Shown one piece after another: positions 29,246 to 37,685 of a stretch of 64,000 bases of DNA. Each line of letters begins with the position of its first letter. Position 1 is the first letter of the stretch. The notes beneath the pieces are model-generated. The model was not told the DNA's origin, ran no database searches, and saw nothing but the letters and a program-made list of their open reading frames with translations. A program made the position numbers and the translations under genes. This DNA comes from Candidatus Obscuribacterales bacterium (GTDB taxonomy: Bacteria > Cyanobacteriota > Vampirovibrionia > Obscuribacterales > Obscuribacteraceae): contig JAGVKG010000046.1 in NCBI GenBank assembly GCA_020050685.1, positions 62,001 to 126,000 of the forward strand, read 5' to 3'.

Positions 29246-30007
29246 ATGCAAGACGATGTTGCTAACCAAATTATTCATGAAATTAGGCAAGGACATGACG
29301 TGCTTATGACACGTATAACAGAGCTCCAAAAGGGCCATGGTTTGGTTGTTGCTAGTATTGAGGACCTGAAAGGGAGTTACAGATCAGTTGCTGCCAGCGT
29401 TGAAGAGTTGAAACAAGGAGACCTAGCGACAGCTAACAGTATTGAAGACCTGAAACAGAGTTACAGATCAGTTGCTGCCAGTGTTGAAGATTTGAAACAA
29501 GGGAGCATAGCGACAGCTAGCAGTATTGAAGACCTGAAACAGGGTTACAGATCAGTTGCTGCCAGTGTTGAAGAGATGAAGCAAGGTGACCTGGCAACCG
29601 CCGCCAGTATTGATGAGATAAAACAAGGGAACCTGGCTACAACTGCTAGTGTTGAAGAGATGAAGCAAGGGAACCTAACGATTGTCGGTATTGTTGAAGA
29701 TATGAGAACTGAGTTGAGTACACTTCGTAAAGAGATGAGATTGGAATTTACCATCACTAATAAGCGCCTTGATGAAGCTGAAAACAGAATTGCAGACCTT
29801 AATAATTCAGGATATGAAAATTTGGCCGGATTAATTGGGCAAACCAATAGCAAGGTCGATAATATCGAGAACAAACTTGATCGCACAAATGCTGAATTGA
29901 GCAGCTTTCGCCGAGTTACAAATCGTCAATTTCGCGAGGTGCGCGAACAGTTAATTCGAATTGATGATACGTTAGCGGAGCATGCTGACAAAGTCTTTCG
30001 AGGTTGA
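29246..30007 (+). CDS. Coiled-coil protein built of 14-residue repeats
   Basis: A 253-residue protein without signal peptide or membrane segment. Residues 32-157 are eight near-identical 14-residue units and one degenerate one, alternating RSVAASVEELKQGD and LATANSIEDLKQSY. Fourteen residues equal two heptads, and Val/Ile/Leu recur at coiled-coil core positions, so a regular rod is expected. The C-terminal 90 residues are also heptad-like but not repetitive (NKRLDEAENRIADL, QTNSKVDNIENKLD). No family is recognised; it could be a structural or tethering protein. The strong site GGGGAGG precedes the ATG. A relic frame overlaps its 3' end. Confidence 0.8.
   Translation: MQDDVANQIIHEIRQGHDVLMTRITELQKGHGLVVASIEDLKGSYRSVAASVEELKQGDLATANSIEDLKQSYRSVAASVEDLKQGSIATASSIEDLKQGYRSVAASVEEMKQGDLATAASIDEIKQGNLATTASVEEMKQGNLTIVGIVEDMRTELSTLRKEMRLEFTITNKRLDEAENRIADLNNSGYENLAGLIGQTNSKVDNIENKLDRTNAELSSFRRVTNRQFREVREQLIRIDDTLAEHADKVFRG
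29339..29716 (+). repeat. In-frame 42-bp tandem repeats (nine units, 84-bp higher order)
   Basis: Nine consecutive 42-base units encode the 14-residue repeats of the coiled-coil protein. Units alternate between two types, so an 84-base super-unit is also seen (for example the recurring word CAGATCAGTTGCTGCCAG). High DNA identity between units indicates recent duplication and possible length variation between strains. Confidence 0.85.
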
Positions 30008-30152
30008 ATTCGTCGTCAATGGCCAAACCGTCGAAAATTGGCGAGAGTTAGTTACCTATCAATTCTTCCCAGGGCTTCCCATTCTCAAGAAAGCAACTGT
30101 ATGCCCTAATTCTGTCAGTAGTGCGGGTGCGCTTGTGAATCCGCCTATTTGA
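29982..30152 (+). pseudogene. Possible gene relic or tiny ORF overlapping the repeat-protein end
   Basis: A second frame opens at ATG 29982 inside the 3' end of the coiled-coil gene and continues 145 bases past its stop, giving 56 residues. Part of it reads like a real protein (VEFVVNGQTVENWREL, then VTYQFFPGLPILKK). The ENW-E-LVTYQ pattern resembles the end of a small secreted-protein domain. There is no ribosome site, and the frame meets the 3' end of the gene on the other strand. A 3' remnant of a lost gene fused behind the repeat protein is one explanation; a real microprotein is another. Confidence 0.35.
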
Positions 30153-31752
30153 GATCCGTAGGCTCTTGATAGTGTGTATAAAACTGAGTGTACTTTCGTA
30201 TTAGCTTGTCAGCTGAATTGAGTACTTGTCGGGAATCCGGGCTTTCGGAAAGTTGGCGGCAGAAGGTGTGTATTTTGTGATAATCGAGTGGTTTGGTTTT
30301 GTCGCACATTTCTTCAATATCAGCAAGTCGTGGAAAAACAATAGTGGTTGCATCCACTCGGAATGTTGAAAGAATTTGGCGAGTATAAACATCCATATAT
30401 GACGGGGTATCCGATTGAAGTTTATTGCCGGAATTCTCACCGTGCATCATTTGGGGAATATTGAAGTCATCTTTGAAAGTCTGACAAAGTTTGAGAAGTT
30501 GGGTGAGCGATTTTCTCACTGCAATCGGATCTACGTCTGCAGCAGACTTCATGGGAGCCCTTGAGTAGTATGAGGGATTCGACATCATTTGGTCATATGT
30601 GGGAACCGACATCATTGAGTTATCGCGCGGCGGATATGCTGGCCCATCGTAGCAATTGACTTGCGATGCAATTAATCCTGCTTGTGTCTGTATGCTTTTA
30701 ACCGATTGCGCTAGTTTGAGATGCGTTTGCATGGCAACCAATACGTCATATATCGGCTGCTTTTCCTCTTTGACAGCATTCTGATACTGAAGCTCTTTTG
30801 TACGCTTTCTGAACTCATCATCTTTCCAGGATAGCCTATCGTCATTCAGTTGATCTAAGTTATCGCGAAACTGATAGAGATTCTCCATCATGCTGATAAC
30901 TCCGTCGGCAATTTTGGATAATGCCTGTCGGTTATAAATTCCGCTCTTTCTAATTGCTTGAAGAGACTCACAAATATCATTGTTTGTTTTGGCGAGTCCT
31001 TTAGCATTCTTGAGAATCGCTCCCTTCTCATTTTCAAGATATTGAGATGCAAAACCCGTATTTCTTATTGAGTTATAAAAACTAGATACCCCAATATGAT
31101 CGGGAACGCTCGTATTCTCGCGTTTCTTCGCCGCTTGTGATTTGTCATAGCTGTCGGCCCAGTCGGGAAGATAACAATTATCAGTTGGGTATTTCTGCTT
31201 GTAATACTTATCCCGGGAATCGCAATTTCGACCGTACTTGAGGAAATAAATCAGGCGTTCAATATTTTCGCCATTAACCTTGTCCGGGTGAAGTTGACCA
31301 GCCGCTAGCAATTGTCTTGCTTGCCTTGGTGTGTTCACCGAGTGCGGCTTGAATAACTCCACCAATATTTCTTCGCAGAGCGGCTTCACATCTTTTGTTG
31401 CCAGCTTGTTAATGGCAGAAATGTTGTCGGCTGTTAAGGGGTCTTTTTTCGTATCTGCGACTGCCTCGAACGGTTCATCCGGTGTGGTGCGAAAATCAAG
31501 CCTGGCGTCGGTACGAGGCTGAAGCTTTTTCCGTCCGGTGGACTGCGGAATTTCTTTCTTGGGGACTGTACGTTTTAGTGTGCTGGTTGGTTCGTAAGCA
31601 ACTATCGCCAATGTTGAACTTGCATCTTCTTCGCAGACACCGCGACCGAACGTGAAATTATCCCCTCCGGTTTGTGCGGTTTCCGAATGATTCGATTTCG
31701 GGTTCTTTTCAAAAGAATTGTCGGCAAAGAATGCGGAATTGTTGCTGGCCAT
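30145..31752 (-). CDS. Hypothetical protein coupled to a vWA protein
   Basis: A 535-residue protein of unknown family. It begins with about 100 polar, probably disordered residues, followed by mostly helical sequence; three MMS/PSY-rich stretches (NSMMSVPTYDQMMSNPSYYS near residue 380) mark a second flexible segment. No signal peptide or membrane helix is seen. The ATG overlaps the stop of the vWA gene as TAATG, so it is translated by re-initiation and is probably made in fixed ratio with that protein. This suggests a client or effector of the vWA protein (inference). Confidence 0.7.
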   Translation of the reverse strand: MASNNSAFFADNSFEKNPKSNHSETAQTGGDNFTFGRGVCEEDASSTLAIVAYEPTSTLKRTVPKKEIPQSTGRKKLQPRTDARLDFRTTPDEPFEAVADTKKDPLTADNISAINKLATKDVKPLCEEILVELFKPHSVNTPRQARQLLAAGQLHPDKVNGENIERLIYFLKYGRNCDSRDKYYKQKYPTDNCYLPDWADSYDKSQAAKKRENTSVPDHIGVSSFYNSIRNTGFASQYLENEKGAILKNAKGLAKTNNDICESLQAIRKSGIYNRQALSKIADGVISMMENLYQFRDNLDQLNDDRLSWKDDEFRKRTKELQYQNAVKEEKQPIYDVLVAMQTHLKLAQSVKSIQTQAGLIASQVNCYDGPAYPPRDNSMMSVPTYDQMMSNPSYYSRAPMKSAADVDPIAVRKSLTQLLKLCQTFKDDFNIPQMMHGENSGNKLQSDTPSYMDVYTRQILSTFRVDATTIVFPRLADIEEMCDKTKPLDYHKIHTFCRQLSESPDSRQVLNSADKLIRKYTQFYTHYQEPTDLK

Positions 31753-32696
31753 TAGAATCGGACTCCATAAGGTGAAACTGGTGCAGCTGGCGCAATTGGT
31801 TGCTGTTGCGGCCTGTATAATTCGGCATAAACTTCTGCGGAATCAAGAATCGCGTCCGTTAAGGTATTCACGTCCGCAGCATCTTTGTATTTGACGCTCT
31901 TATCTTTCCTGCCATTTTCTTCCATGCATTCAAACTGGATGCGAGCTTGCGGGTCCGTAAGATCTAGACCAATAATCCGCAATTTGAGTTTGGGGTGCCT
32001 TTGGTGGCATCCTTTCCAATAGTCGCAAGCATTTCGTCCGCAACTCTCTCCGCCGTCGGAAATCAGCACTTCCGTAATATCTGCATTTGAACCGAGCTTT
32101 TTCTCTACATCGTGCAGTTCATTTGTTTCCAGCTTTTCCATAGATTCGGTTAGAGGGGTCACACCGTCTGGAGAGTATTTCCTTACTGTCTCGACTATCT
32201 CTGTTCGGGAACCGGGCTTAATTTCCTGGACGGGAACGATAACAGCAGTTTGAGCACACGCATTCGGCGAGTCAGCAAACCCAGTATTTGGACCAAAGAT
32301 TCTTACTCCGACATACGTTCCCATAGGCAGATTAGTGAGTGCTCTTTGCAGCGCCAATAAGGCAATTTCAATTTTTGTTTGGCCGGCATCGCCTCCAGAA
32401 ATTGGAGACTGCATGCTGCCAGATAGATCGATATTGAAGAGAATAACCTTTTTCTGGTTGGCATCACCCTTGCTGTTGTTGACAGTTACGTCTGCGGCCT
32501 TGACACCTTGCGGTAGAACGTCCGAGGCGGTCATGTATTTGACTTGCTTTTCTTTGCCGCAAGTATCGCAGGCTATGAGATTGTCCGGCTGAAGTGCTTT
32601 GACGGATCTCACGCGAGAAAGATCGATGTCCCAGTCGATAGGGACAACGCCCTGGGGCGCCTGTGCTTCTGATGTTCTGTCGGAAATGCCAGCCAT
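31752..32696 (-). CDS. von Willebrand factor A domain protein
   Basis: A 314-residue protein with one vWA domain starting near residue 85. The metal-ion site is intact: DLSGSM (D-x-S-x-S), a Thr in GVTPLT and an Asp in ISDGGE. A CDTCGKEKQ pair of cysteines near residue 45, and further cysteines after ISDGGE, could form a small zinc or disulfide site. The ATG at 32696 is preferred because GGAAGAG lies six bases upstream; the upstream ATG at 32711 lacks one. There is no signal peptide. It is first in a two-gene unit with the coupled hypothetical gene; such vWA proteins usually scaffold complexes. Confidence 0.82.
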   Translation of the reverse strand: MAGISDRTSEAQAPQGVVPIDWDIDLSRVRSVKALQPDNLIACDTCGKEKQVKYMTASDVLPQGVKAADVTVNNSKGDANQKKVILFNIDLSGSMQSPISGGDAGQTKIEIALLALQRALTNLPMGTYVGVRIFGPNTGFADSPNACAQTAVIVPVQEIKPGSRTEIVETVRKYSPDGVTPLTESMEKLETNELHDVEKKLGSNADITEVLISDGGESCGRNACDYWKGCHQRHPKLKLRIIGLDLTDPQARIQFECMEENGRKDKSVKYKDAADVNTLTDAILDSAEVYAELYRPQQQPIAPAAPVSPYGVRF

Positions 32697-32846
32697 TCGC
32701 AACTCTTCCATTTGGCAGATTCACAATGGCAAATCTTGCCGTTTCTCTTGCAATATGGCTTAGAGTCTAATCAGAGTTGATCAAGTCAGCAATGGGACAA
32801 GTACGTAGAAGTTAATTTCTACCTCTAGCCGATCAATGTAATTAAC

Positions 32847-33632
32847 CTACATCTGAAATCGCAAATGCTTTAGATGTTCCCAGATTTCCATGTCTAGCTG
32901 GAAGGCATCTGGGCGGACGCTTAATTCGCCGGCGTAGGGATTGTTATAGTCTAAAAGAAGATACAGATTGAGAGCCAGTGTCATCGTCAACAGACCGGTC
33001 ATGATTACTTGTGACATAGCGCTTTCCAAGGCGAAGAAGTAAGTAAAGACGATTGTCGAAATTGCACCGACAATCAACACCGTCCACAAAACCCATGAGA
33101 CGCTGCTTCGGCTCATGACCAAACGAATTCGCCGGCTGTTACCCAACTCGTCGAACTCATCGATCATGCACTGGTACATTGCCTTTTGCGTTTCCGTTAC
33201 CGGTTCGTAGCTAAGCGTTGCCTTCCAGAGACTGGTTACAGCGTTCCAAGCGTTTTTGCAAGGTATACCTTTGGCCATGTCGTCCCATTCTTCGTTGATC
33301 ACGACATTTGTGTACTCTACGCAGTAAGCACGAATCTGGCTTTTGGTTGGCTCGGGAAATGCACCAGCCGAGCGAAATATGTTGGCAAGGGCGTTAGCTT
33401 CGTTTTCCGCCGTCAAGCGTGCCTGTTGGTTATTGCTCATTGCATCGACGATGACAAAGGCAAGCAACACTGCGTACAAGGTTCCAACGACGGCAAGAAG
33501 CGCTGCTGCCACATCATGGTGAGCACGCAGAAACTCCAAGTCAAAATTCTTGCGGACAAAAAACATTCCGGCTACGGCAAAGGCCGTACTTCCAACTACC
33601 ATCGCAAGCCCGATTAAAATGCTGGTTGTCAT
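32847..33632 (-). CDS. DUF4239 (bestrophin-like) membrane protein
   Basis: A 261-residue membrane protein with four predicted helices: residues 5-25, 40-63 (VAAALLAVVGTLYAVLLAFVIVD cut at helix ends), and two near 180-230. The pattern VGTLYAVLLAFVIVDAM followed by an acidic NEANALANIFRSA helix is the DUF4239 signature. A periplasmic or cytoplasmic helical domain separates the two helix pairs. Members are distantly related to bestrophin channels, but their activity is unknown. The gene is divergent from the TPR lipoprotein, sharing a repeat-rich 160-base region. Confidence 0.75.
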   Translation of the reverse strand: MTTSILIGLAMVVGSTAFAVAGMFFVRKNFDLEFLRAHHDVAAALLAVVGTLYAVLLAFVIVDAMSNNQQARLTAENEANALANIFRSAGAFPEPTKSQIRAYCVEYTNVVINEEWDDMAKGIPCKNAWNAVTSLWKATLSYEPVTETQKAMYQCMIDEFDELGNSRRIRLVMSRSSVSWVLWTVLIVGAISTIVFTYFFALESAMSQVIMTGLLTMTLALNLYLLLDYNNPYAGELSVRPDAFQLDMEIWEHLKHLRFQM

Positions 33633-33707
33633 GCGATTCTCCTGTTCAGTGCCACGCGCCAGAAGACCATTTTAGCGAATGCCAAGTATAAATCACATGG
33701 AATTTTA

Positions 33708-33761
33708 TGTGATATAAAATTGGCCGCGATATAGAATTTGTCCGCGATATAATTAAATTGG
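33708..33761 (+). promoter_or_regulatory. Three tandem 18-bp repeats in a divergent promoter region
   Basis: Units at 33708-33725, 33726-33743 and 33744-33761 share the core GATATA(A/G)AATT-like word; the last two both begin GCGATATA. A consensus TATAAT at 33748-33753 lies within the third unit, so a protein bound to the repeats would act at the -10 element. They lie between the DUF4239 gene and the TPR lipoprotein gene. Confidence 0.5.
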
Positions 33762-33791
33762 AAAAATTCCTGGGCAGTAAAGAGGCGACAG

Positions 33792-34568
33792 ATGAACAGT
33801 ATCAAGAAAGAATTGGTGGCAATTGGGCAGATGGCGAATTTGCCAGTGGTATCACTGATGGTGGCATCAACAATTTTACTTTCCGCCTGCTCGCAAGCGG
33901 ATACTCCAACTGCCGTAGACACGAAAGTCGTGGCACAGCAGGAAGCTGTCTGGCAAGCCGATACGGAAAAGGCAGTTGCGGCACTGCAAAGCAAAGATTA
34001 CGCTTCGGCTAAGAAGCTTTACAAGCAAGCATTGTTGGATGCTATGCAGCTTGGACAAGAGCATCCGGCAGTGGCAGCCAGCTTGAGCAACATGGCTAAC
34101 TTCTATTACGCTCAAGGCGATGGACAACAAGCAGATCAGTTGTATCGCCGGGCGATTCAACTGAAAGAAAAGAATTTGGGAATTGAGCACCAAGAAATCG
34201 CTGTAGATTTAATCGGACTAGGCTCGGTTTACTTTACAAAGAAAAAATATGCGGAAGCCGAGCCATTCTTCACTCGTGCATTGCAGATTCGCGAGAAGGC
34301 ATTTGGTGCTGACGATTTGCGTACAGCTGAAGCTCAAGCCTGTGTTGCAAGAACCGATTTGCATCTAAACAAATTCGACGATGCTGCCACTCACTACAAG
34401 GAAGCATTAGCGACTCTCGATAAACTCAAGCAACCGGTGCAAGGTCAATTGCTCACTGATTATGCAATTGCTCTGCGCAAAACCAACGATGGTGCTGAAG
34501 CCCAAAAGTTGGAAGCCCGCGCTAAGGAAGCAAATTCCAAGAAAGCCAGCGCCGGCGGCACGATGTAG
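33792..34568 (+). CDS. TPR-repeat lipoprotein
   Basis: A 258-residue exported protein. A signal sequence ends in the lipobox LLSAC (Cys34), so it should be membrane-anchored by lipid. From about residue 60 there are four or five 42-residue TPR units of the kinesin-light-chain (TPR_12) type, such as HPAVAASLSNMANFYYAQGD and AVDLIGLGSVYFTKKKYAEA. TPR proteins mediate protein contacts; no enzyme domain is present. AAGAGG precedes the ATG. The stop directly abuts the stop of the convergent gene (34568/34569) with no space for a separate terminator. Confidence 0.82.
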   Translation: MNSIKKELVAIGQMANLPVVSLMVASTILLSACSQADTPTAVDTKVVAQQEAVWQADTEKAVAALQSKDYASAKKLYKQALLDAMQLGQEHPAVAASLSNMANFYYAQGDGQQADQLYRRAIQLKEKNLGIEHQEIAVDLIGLGSVYFTKKKYAEAEPFFTRALQIREKAFGADDLRTAEAQACVARTDLHLNKFDDAATHYKEALATLDKLKQPVQGQLLTDYAIALRKTNDGAEAQKLEARAKEANSKKASAGGTM

Positions 34569-36089
34569 TTAAAGGGCTTTGACGGCAGGGCGCTCGACTA
34601 CGGCAGATGTGCCTGCAGTATCAGTATCAAGCGAAGCTCCGCTTGTATCATCGCCTCTATCAAGTCCGGCAACAGAAGCCGCGTCCGGCTCCCAAGCTAA
34701 TACGGTTGTACCAAGCACTTGTTTGACGGATTCCGGTCCGGTCATTTCGCCGACCAGAGATTCGGACAAGGCGAGCAAACATGGATTGCGCGTCAGTAAT
34801 GCGACGTGATAGTTTTCCAACGCAATATGCGTTTCTTCCGCCACCACCTTGCAGCGGCTTTCAAAACGTTTGTCTAAATAAAGTTCCTTCATCAACTTGC
34901 AGGATTCTGGTCCGCCGGTTGCCATAACAAAAGCAAGCAATGCCACTTTGGCAGCCGGTCCAATAAAAGTTGGTGTCAGTGATGCCGCACCAAGTGTGGT
35001 TTCCACAACATGCGACGCGATCATGGCACCCTTGCTGCGCTGATTGTATTTGTGCAGTCTTCTTTTCACTTCTTGAATTACAACATCGCTTTCCAATGCT
35101 GTTTCCATGACGAACTTAGTTTTTTCTTGGCGCTGATTTACGTCCCAAACACCTTGGGCATAGACGGACTCAGGTACGACTACATTTTTGCTCCATTCGT
35201 CGAGCAAGTCCACGGTCTTTTCTGCTTCTTCGTCGCCAACCAGACCTTTGAGCGTCTGTATTCCAGAAGACGTAATTTTTTCGCCACGCACTTGATCGGA
35301 CATTCCCAAGCCCATTGCAATTTGCGACATGCTCGTCACGATTTGCAAGTGCTTCTCATCAATATGTTTTTGTCTGGCGTATTCGGCCGATGCTCTGCTC
35401 TTGAGCTTTACTTTCTCGTCTAAAATTATGTCGCCGGCTTCACTCGATGGTCCAAAGCCACGATAAGGAATCAGGTAATCCATCGCATCTTTAGTTTCGG
35501 CAAGAACCTTTTGCGATGTTTTGTTGTAGTGTTTGACCGCCTTATCCAAAACCTGTGTCTTGCTATCTTTGTCCAATGCGGTGTCAAGCAATTGATCGAT
35601 TCTTCTTGCCACCAAACTATGCTGGCAGGAAAGTGTAATTGAGCCTTCAAGTTGGGTGGTAGATTCTTGGAAGAGAACACGCTTGGCAGTGCGAATTATA
35701 GAAGCACCAGCCTTGGCGCCAGGTATAACAACGTCGTTCATCGGCAATGACCAGAAAAGACCAGCAAAGGATTTGCGAGCCGGTTTGTTCTGAGCTTGTG
35801 CAGCATTTGTATCAGCCGAATTTGTGCTTTGTGTTGTGGCACCATCGGCGGTGTCATCTAATTGTGTCGAAAGAAGTCCGCCATTTATTGGTGTGGCGAG
35901 TTTTACTTGATTGTTGTCAGATGGCACTTGTGCGGCCAAGACTTGCAGTGGTGCAAGTTGGGCAGTAATCACAGCAAGCGCTGCGCAAATAAAAGTAAGC
36001 TGACGAGAAACTCGTTTGACGTTTGAGTTTCTATTTTGCGCTATGAGGTTTTCGGTTTTGAGTTTTTCTAGTTTAGTGTTTTCTAGCAT
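34569..36089 (-). CDS. Hypothetical exported protein
   Basis: A protein of about 506 residues. A positively charged stretch of some 30 residues leads into the hydrophobic segment LTFICAALAVITAQLAPLQV and then AQVPSDN, consistent with a long signal peptide. A Thr/Ser/Asp-rich linker follows, then a long helical region without recognisable motifs. A hydrophobic patch near residue 390 (FIGPAAKVALLAFVMATG) could be membrane-associated. The C-terminus is acidic. I choose ATG 36089; the TTG at 36140 adds 17 residues without a ribosome site. No family is recognised. It is tail-to-tail with the TPR lipoprotein gene. Confidence 0.6.
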   Translation of the reverse strand: MLENTKLEKLKTENLIAQNRNSNVKRVSRQLTFICAALAVITAQLAPLQVLAAQVPSDNNQVKLATPINGGLLSTQLDDTADGATTQSTNSADTNAAQAQNKPARKSFAGLFWSLPMNDVVIPGAKAGASIIRTAKRVLFQESTTQLEGSITLSCQHSLVARRIDQLLDTALDKDSKTQVLDKAVKHYNKTSQKVLAETKDAMDYLIPYRGFGPSSEAGDIILDEKVKLKSRASAEYARQKHIDEKHLQIVTSMSQIAMGLGMSDQVRGEKITSSGIQTLKGLVGDEEAEKTVDLLDEWSKNVVVPESVYAQGVWDVNQRQEKTKFVMETALESDVVIQEVKRRLHKYNQRSKGAMIASHVVETTLGAASLTPTFIGPAAKVALLAFVMATGGPESCKLMKELYLDKRFESRCKVVAEETHIALENYHVALLTRNPCLLALSESLVGEMTGPESVKQVLGTTVLAWEPDAASVAGLDRGDDTSGASLDTDTAGTSAVVERPAVKAL

Positions 36090-36223
36090 GATTCCAAATA
36101 AGCTTTTGAGGAGCTCTTTTACATGACAAACCTGCAACAAGTCATGATGTTGACAGCCTGCTAGACTACCAGATTACAAGCGTTCGAAACGGATATTGGT
36201 TTCATATACGACTAAAAGCTTTT

Positions 36224-37189
36224 TCATCGCACGAGCTGTGCTTCCCAGGTGCCGCCGCCCTGGCTCTTGCCGCTTAAATATGGTCCTTGATAACCGGAAT
36301 CGTTAACTTTCTTGACTTCCGCCTTGAATGTCAAGGTCCTGTCTGACGCTGCTCCCTTACCTTTTTCATACTTTCGAATGATCGTCAGTTTGGGATAGGC
36401 GTACCAGCCTTTTTCAATCACGAATTTTTCTTTTGTATTCAAATCCATTCCGTGTCCTGTCACTTTGTCGTTGTCCTGTTCAAGGTACATCGTCGATTTG
36501 ATTGTTTTGAAGTTCCATTCGTATGCGCAATCCCATTTGCCGGAAAGTTGTGGCGTACCACTTTCGTCTTGCGTAAATCCGCTGGTCCGTATTTCATGCC
36601 CGCCGCCAAGCATTGAGCCGCCACCACCGTCGCCAGTTTCCGCAGGAGCGCCACCGCCACCACTTGCTTGTGCCGGTGCCGGTCGGCTCGCGGTCAATTC
36701 TGCTTCCCAGCTACCCTGCACACCCTGTGCCGGCGCTGCATACTTGCCCGTCATGTATGGACCTTGATAGTCCTTCTCGCTCACCATTTGCACAGAACCC
36801 GTGTATTGCAAAGGATGCGGATCATTTGGACCATCGCTCAAATAGAAATTGACTTGCCCGTCGGAAATTTGTCCATTCAAAACTAAAAATTGGTGCTCGC
36901 TGCCCTCTTGCGTCGCAGTGCCATCAAACTGATTGCCATTCTGGTTGAGGCGCATCAATGTCCTGATTGCCTGACCGTTCACATCAAAGGCAAGTTGCCA
37001 CTCACCCGTGAGCATACTGTCACCGGTAGGTTGTCCCTGTTGCCCCGGGTCACCTTTGAGCAGTTCGCCACTTTGCTGTCCGCCCTGATTGACAGCTACT
37101 TTCTTCGGTGCAAAAAACGAGCAGGAAGAAAGAGTTGCGATGACAACCAAGCTAACGAGTATATTTTTTGAGGAGGTTACGTGTTTCAT
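36224..37189 (-). CDS. Lipoprotein with an internally duplicated domain
   Basis: A 321-residue protein with a signal sequence and lipobox TLSSC (Cys23). Two homologous halves are separated by a Gly/Ala-rich linker (near residues 175-205). Each half starts LTGEW/LSGKW, continues with a strand reading TLMRLNQ or TMYLEQD, and ends with a YQGPY-(M/L)-(T/S)-GK motif followed by GSWEAEL or GTWEAQL. This suggests a duplicated small beta-barrel or lipocalin-like domain in the periplasm or at the outer membrane. Function unknown. The UPF0158-like gene lies 50 bases upstream on the same strand. Confidence 0.7.
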   Translation of the reverse strand: MKHVTSSKNILVSLVVIATLSSCSFFAPKKVAVNQGGQQSGELLKGDPGQQGQPTGDSMLTGEWQLAFDVNGQAIRTLMRLNQNGNQFDGTATQEGSEHQFLVLNGQISDGQVNFYLSDGPNDPHPLQYTGSVQMVSEKDYQGPYMTGKYAAPAQGVQGSWEAELTASRPAPAQASGGGGAPAETGDGGGGSMLGGGHEIRTSGFTQDESGTPQLSGKWDCAYEWNFKTIKSTMYLEQDNDKVTGHGMDLNTKEKFVIEKGWYAYPKLTIIRKYEKGKGAASDRTLTFKAEVKKVNDSGYQGPYLSGKSQGGGTWEAQLVR

Positions 37190-37238
37190 TCTGTATTTAA
37201 GATACTACATTTCTTTCCGACCGAGGAGCGGAAAATCC

Positions 37239-37679
37239 CTAGTCGTTCTCGATTGGAGAAATAAAGTTTGCCTCAAACCATTGCCGGATGCGAATCGAAA
37301 TCCGGCCAGCGCGAAACTCTTCCCAGCGCTTCAATTCCTCAGGTCTTTTCTCGGTCAGGATTTTCTTGACGCTGAATAGTGGGTTGGGGCTTTCCAAACC
37401 AATGTCCAAAATGCTGCGCACATGCTCGTCTGGCACGTCGGCGATAAAGTCGGAAAGATCGCCTAGCAGATCTTTGTGCTTGGCTTTCGGGATGTAAAGG
37501 TAACGCTCGTGATGCGTTTCAATTTCATCGGTTAATTCGTCCTTGTCGAGCAAGTCGGCGCGCACAAGCAAAACATCGCCGGTTTCCAAATCCAAGTAAT
37601 ATGCGTTTTCTTCGGCCTCGTCTTCCCAAGCCAAAATCAAGGACTGCATATCGACTTTGTGTTCAGAAATATCAGACAT
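37239..37679 (-). CDS. UPF0158 family protein
   Basis: A 146-residue acidic cytoplasmic protein. The arrangement of a short strand with YYLDLETGDVLLV, an acidic middle, YLYIPKAKHKDLLGDLSDFI and a C-terminal WEEFRAGRISIRIRQWFEA matches the UPF0158 family, for which no function is established to my knowledge. It begins six bases after the membrane-protein gene ends, so the two are probably co-transcribed, with the membrane protein first. Confidence 0.7.
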   Translation of the reverse strand: MSDISEHKVDMQSLILAWEDEAEENAYYLDLETGDVLLVRADLLDKDELTDEIETHHERYLYIPKAKHKDLLGDLSDFIADVPDEHVRSILDIGLESPNPLFSVKKILTEKRPEELKRWEEFRAGRISIRIRQWFEANFISPIEND

Positions 37680-37685
37680 TGGATT

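Noticed and set aside
29339-29716. CRISPR array
   Set aside because: The regular repeats have no unrelated spacers and are in frame within a coding sequence.
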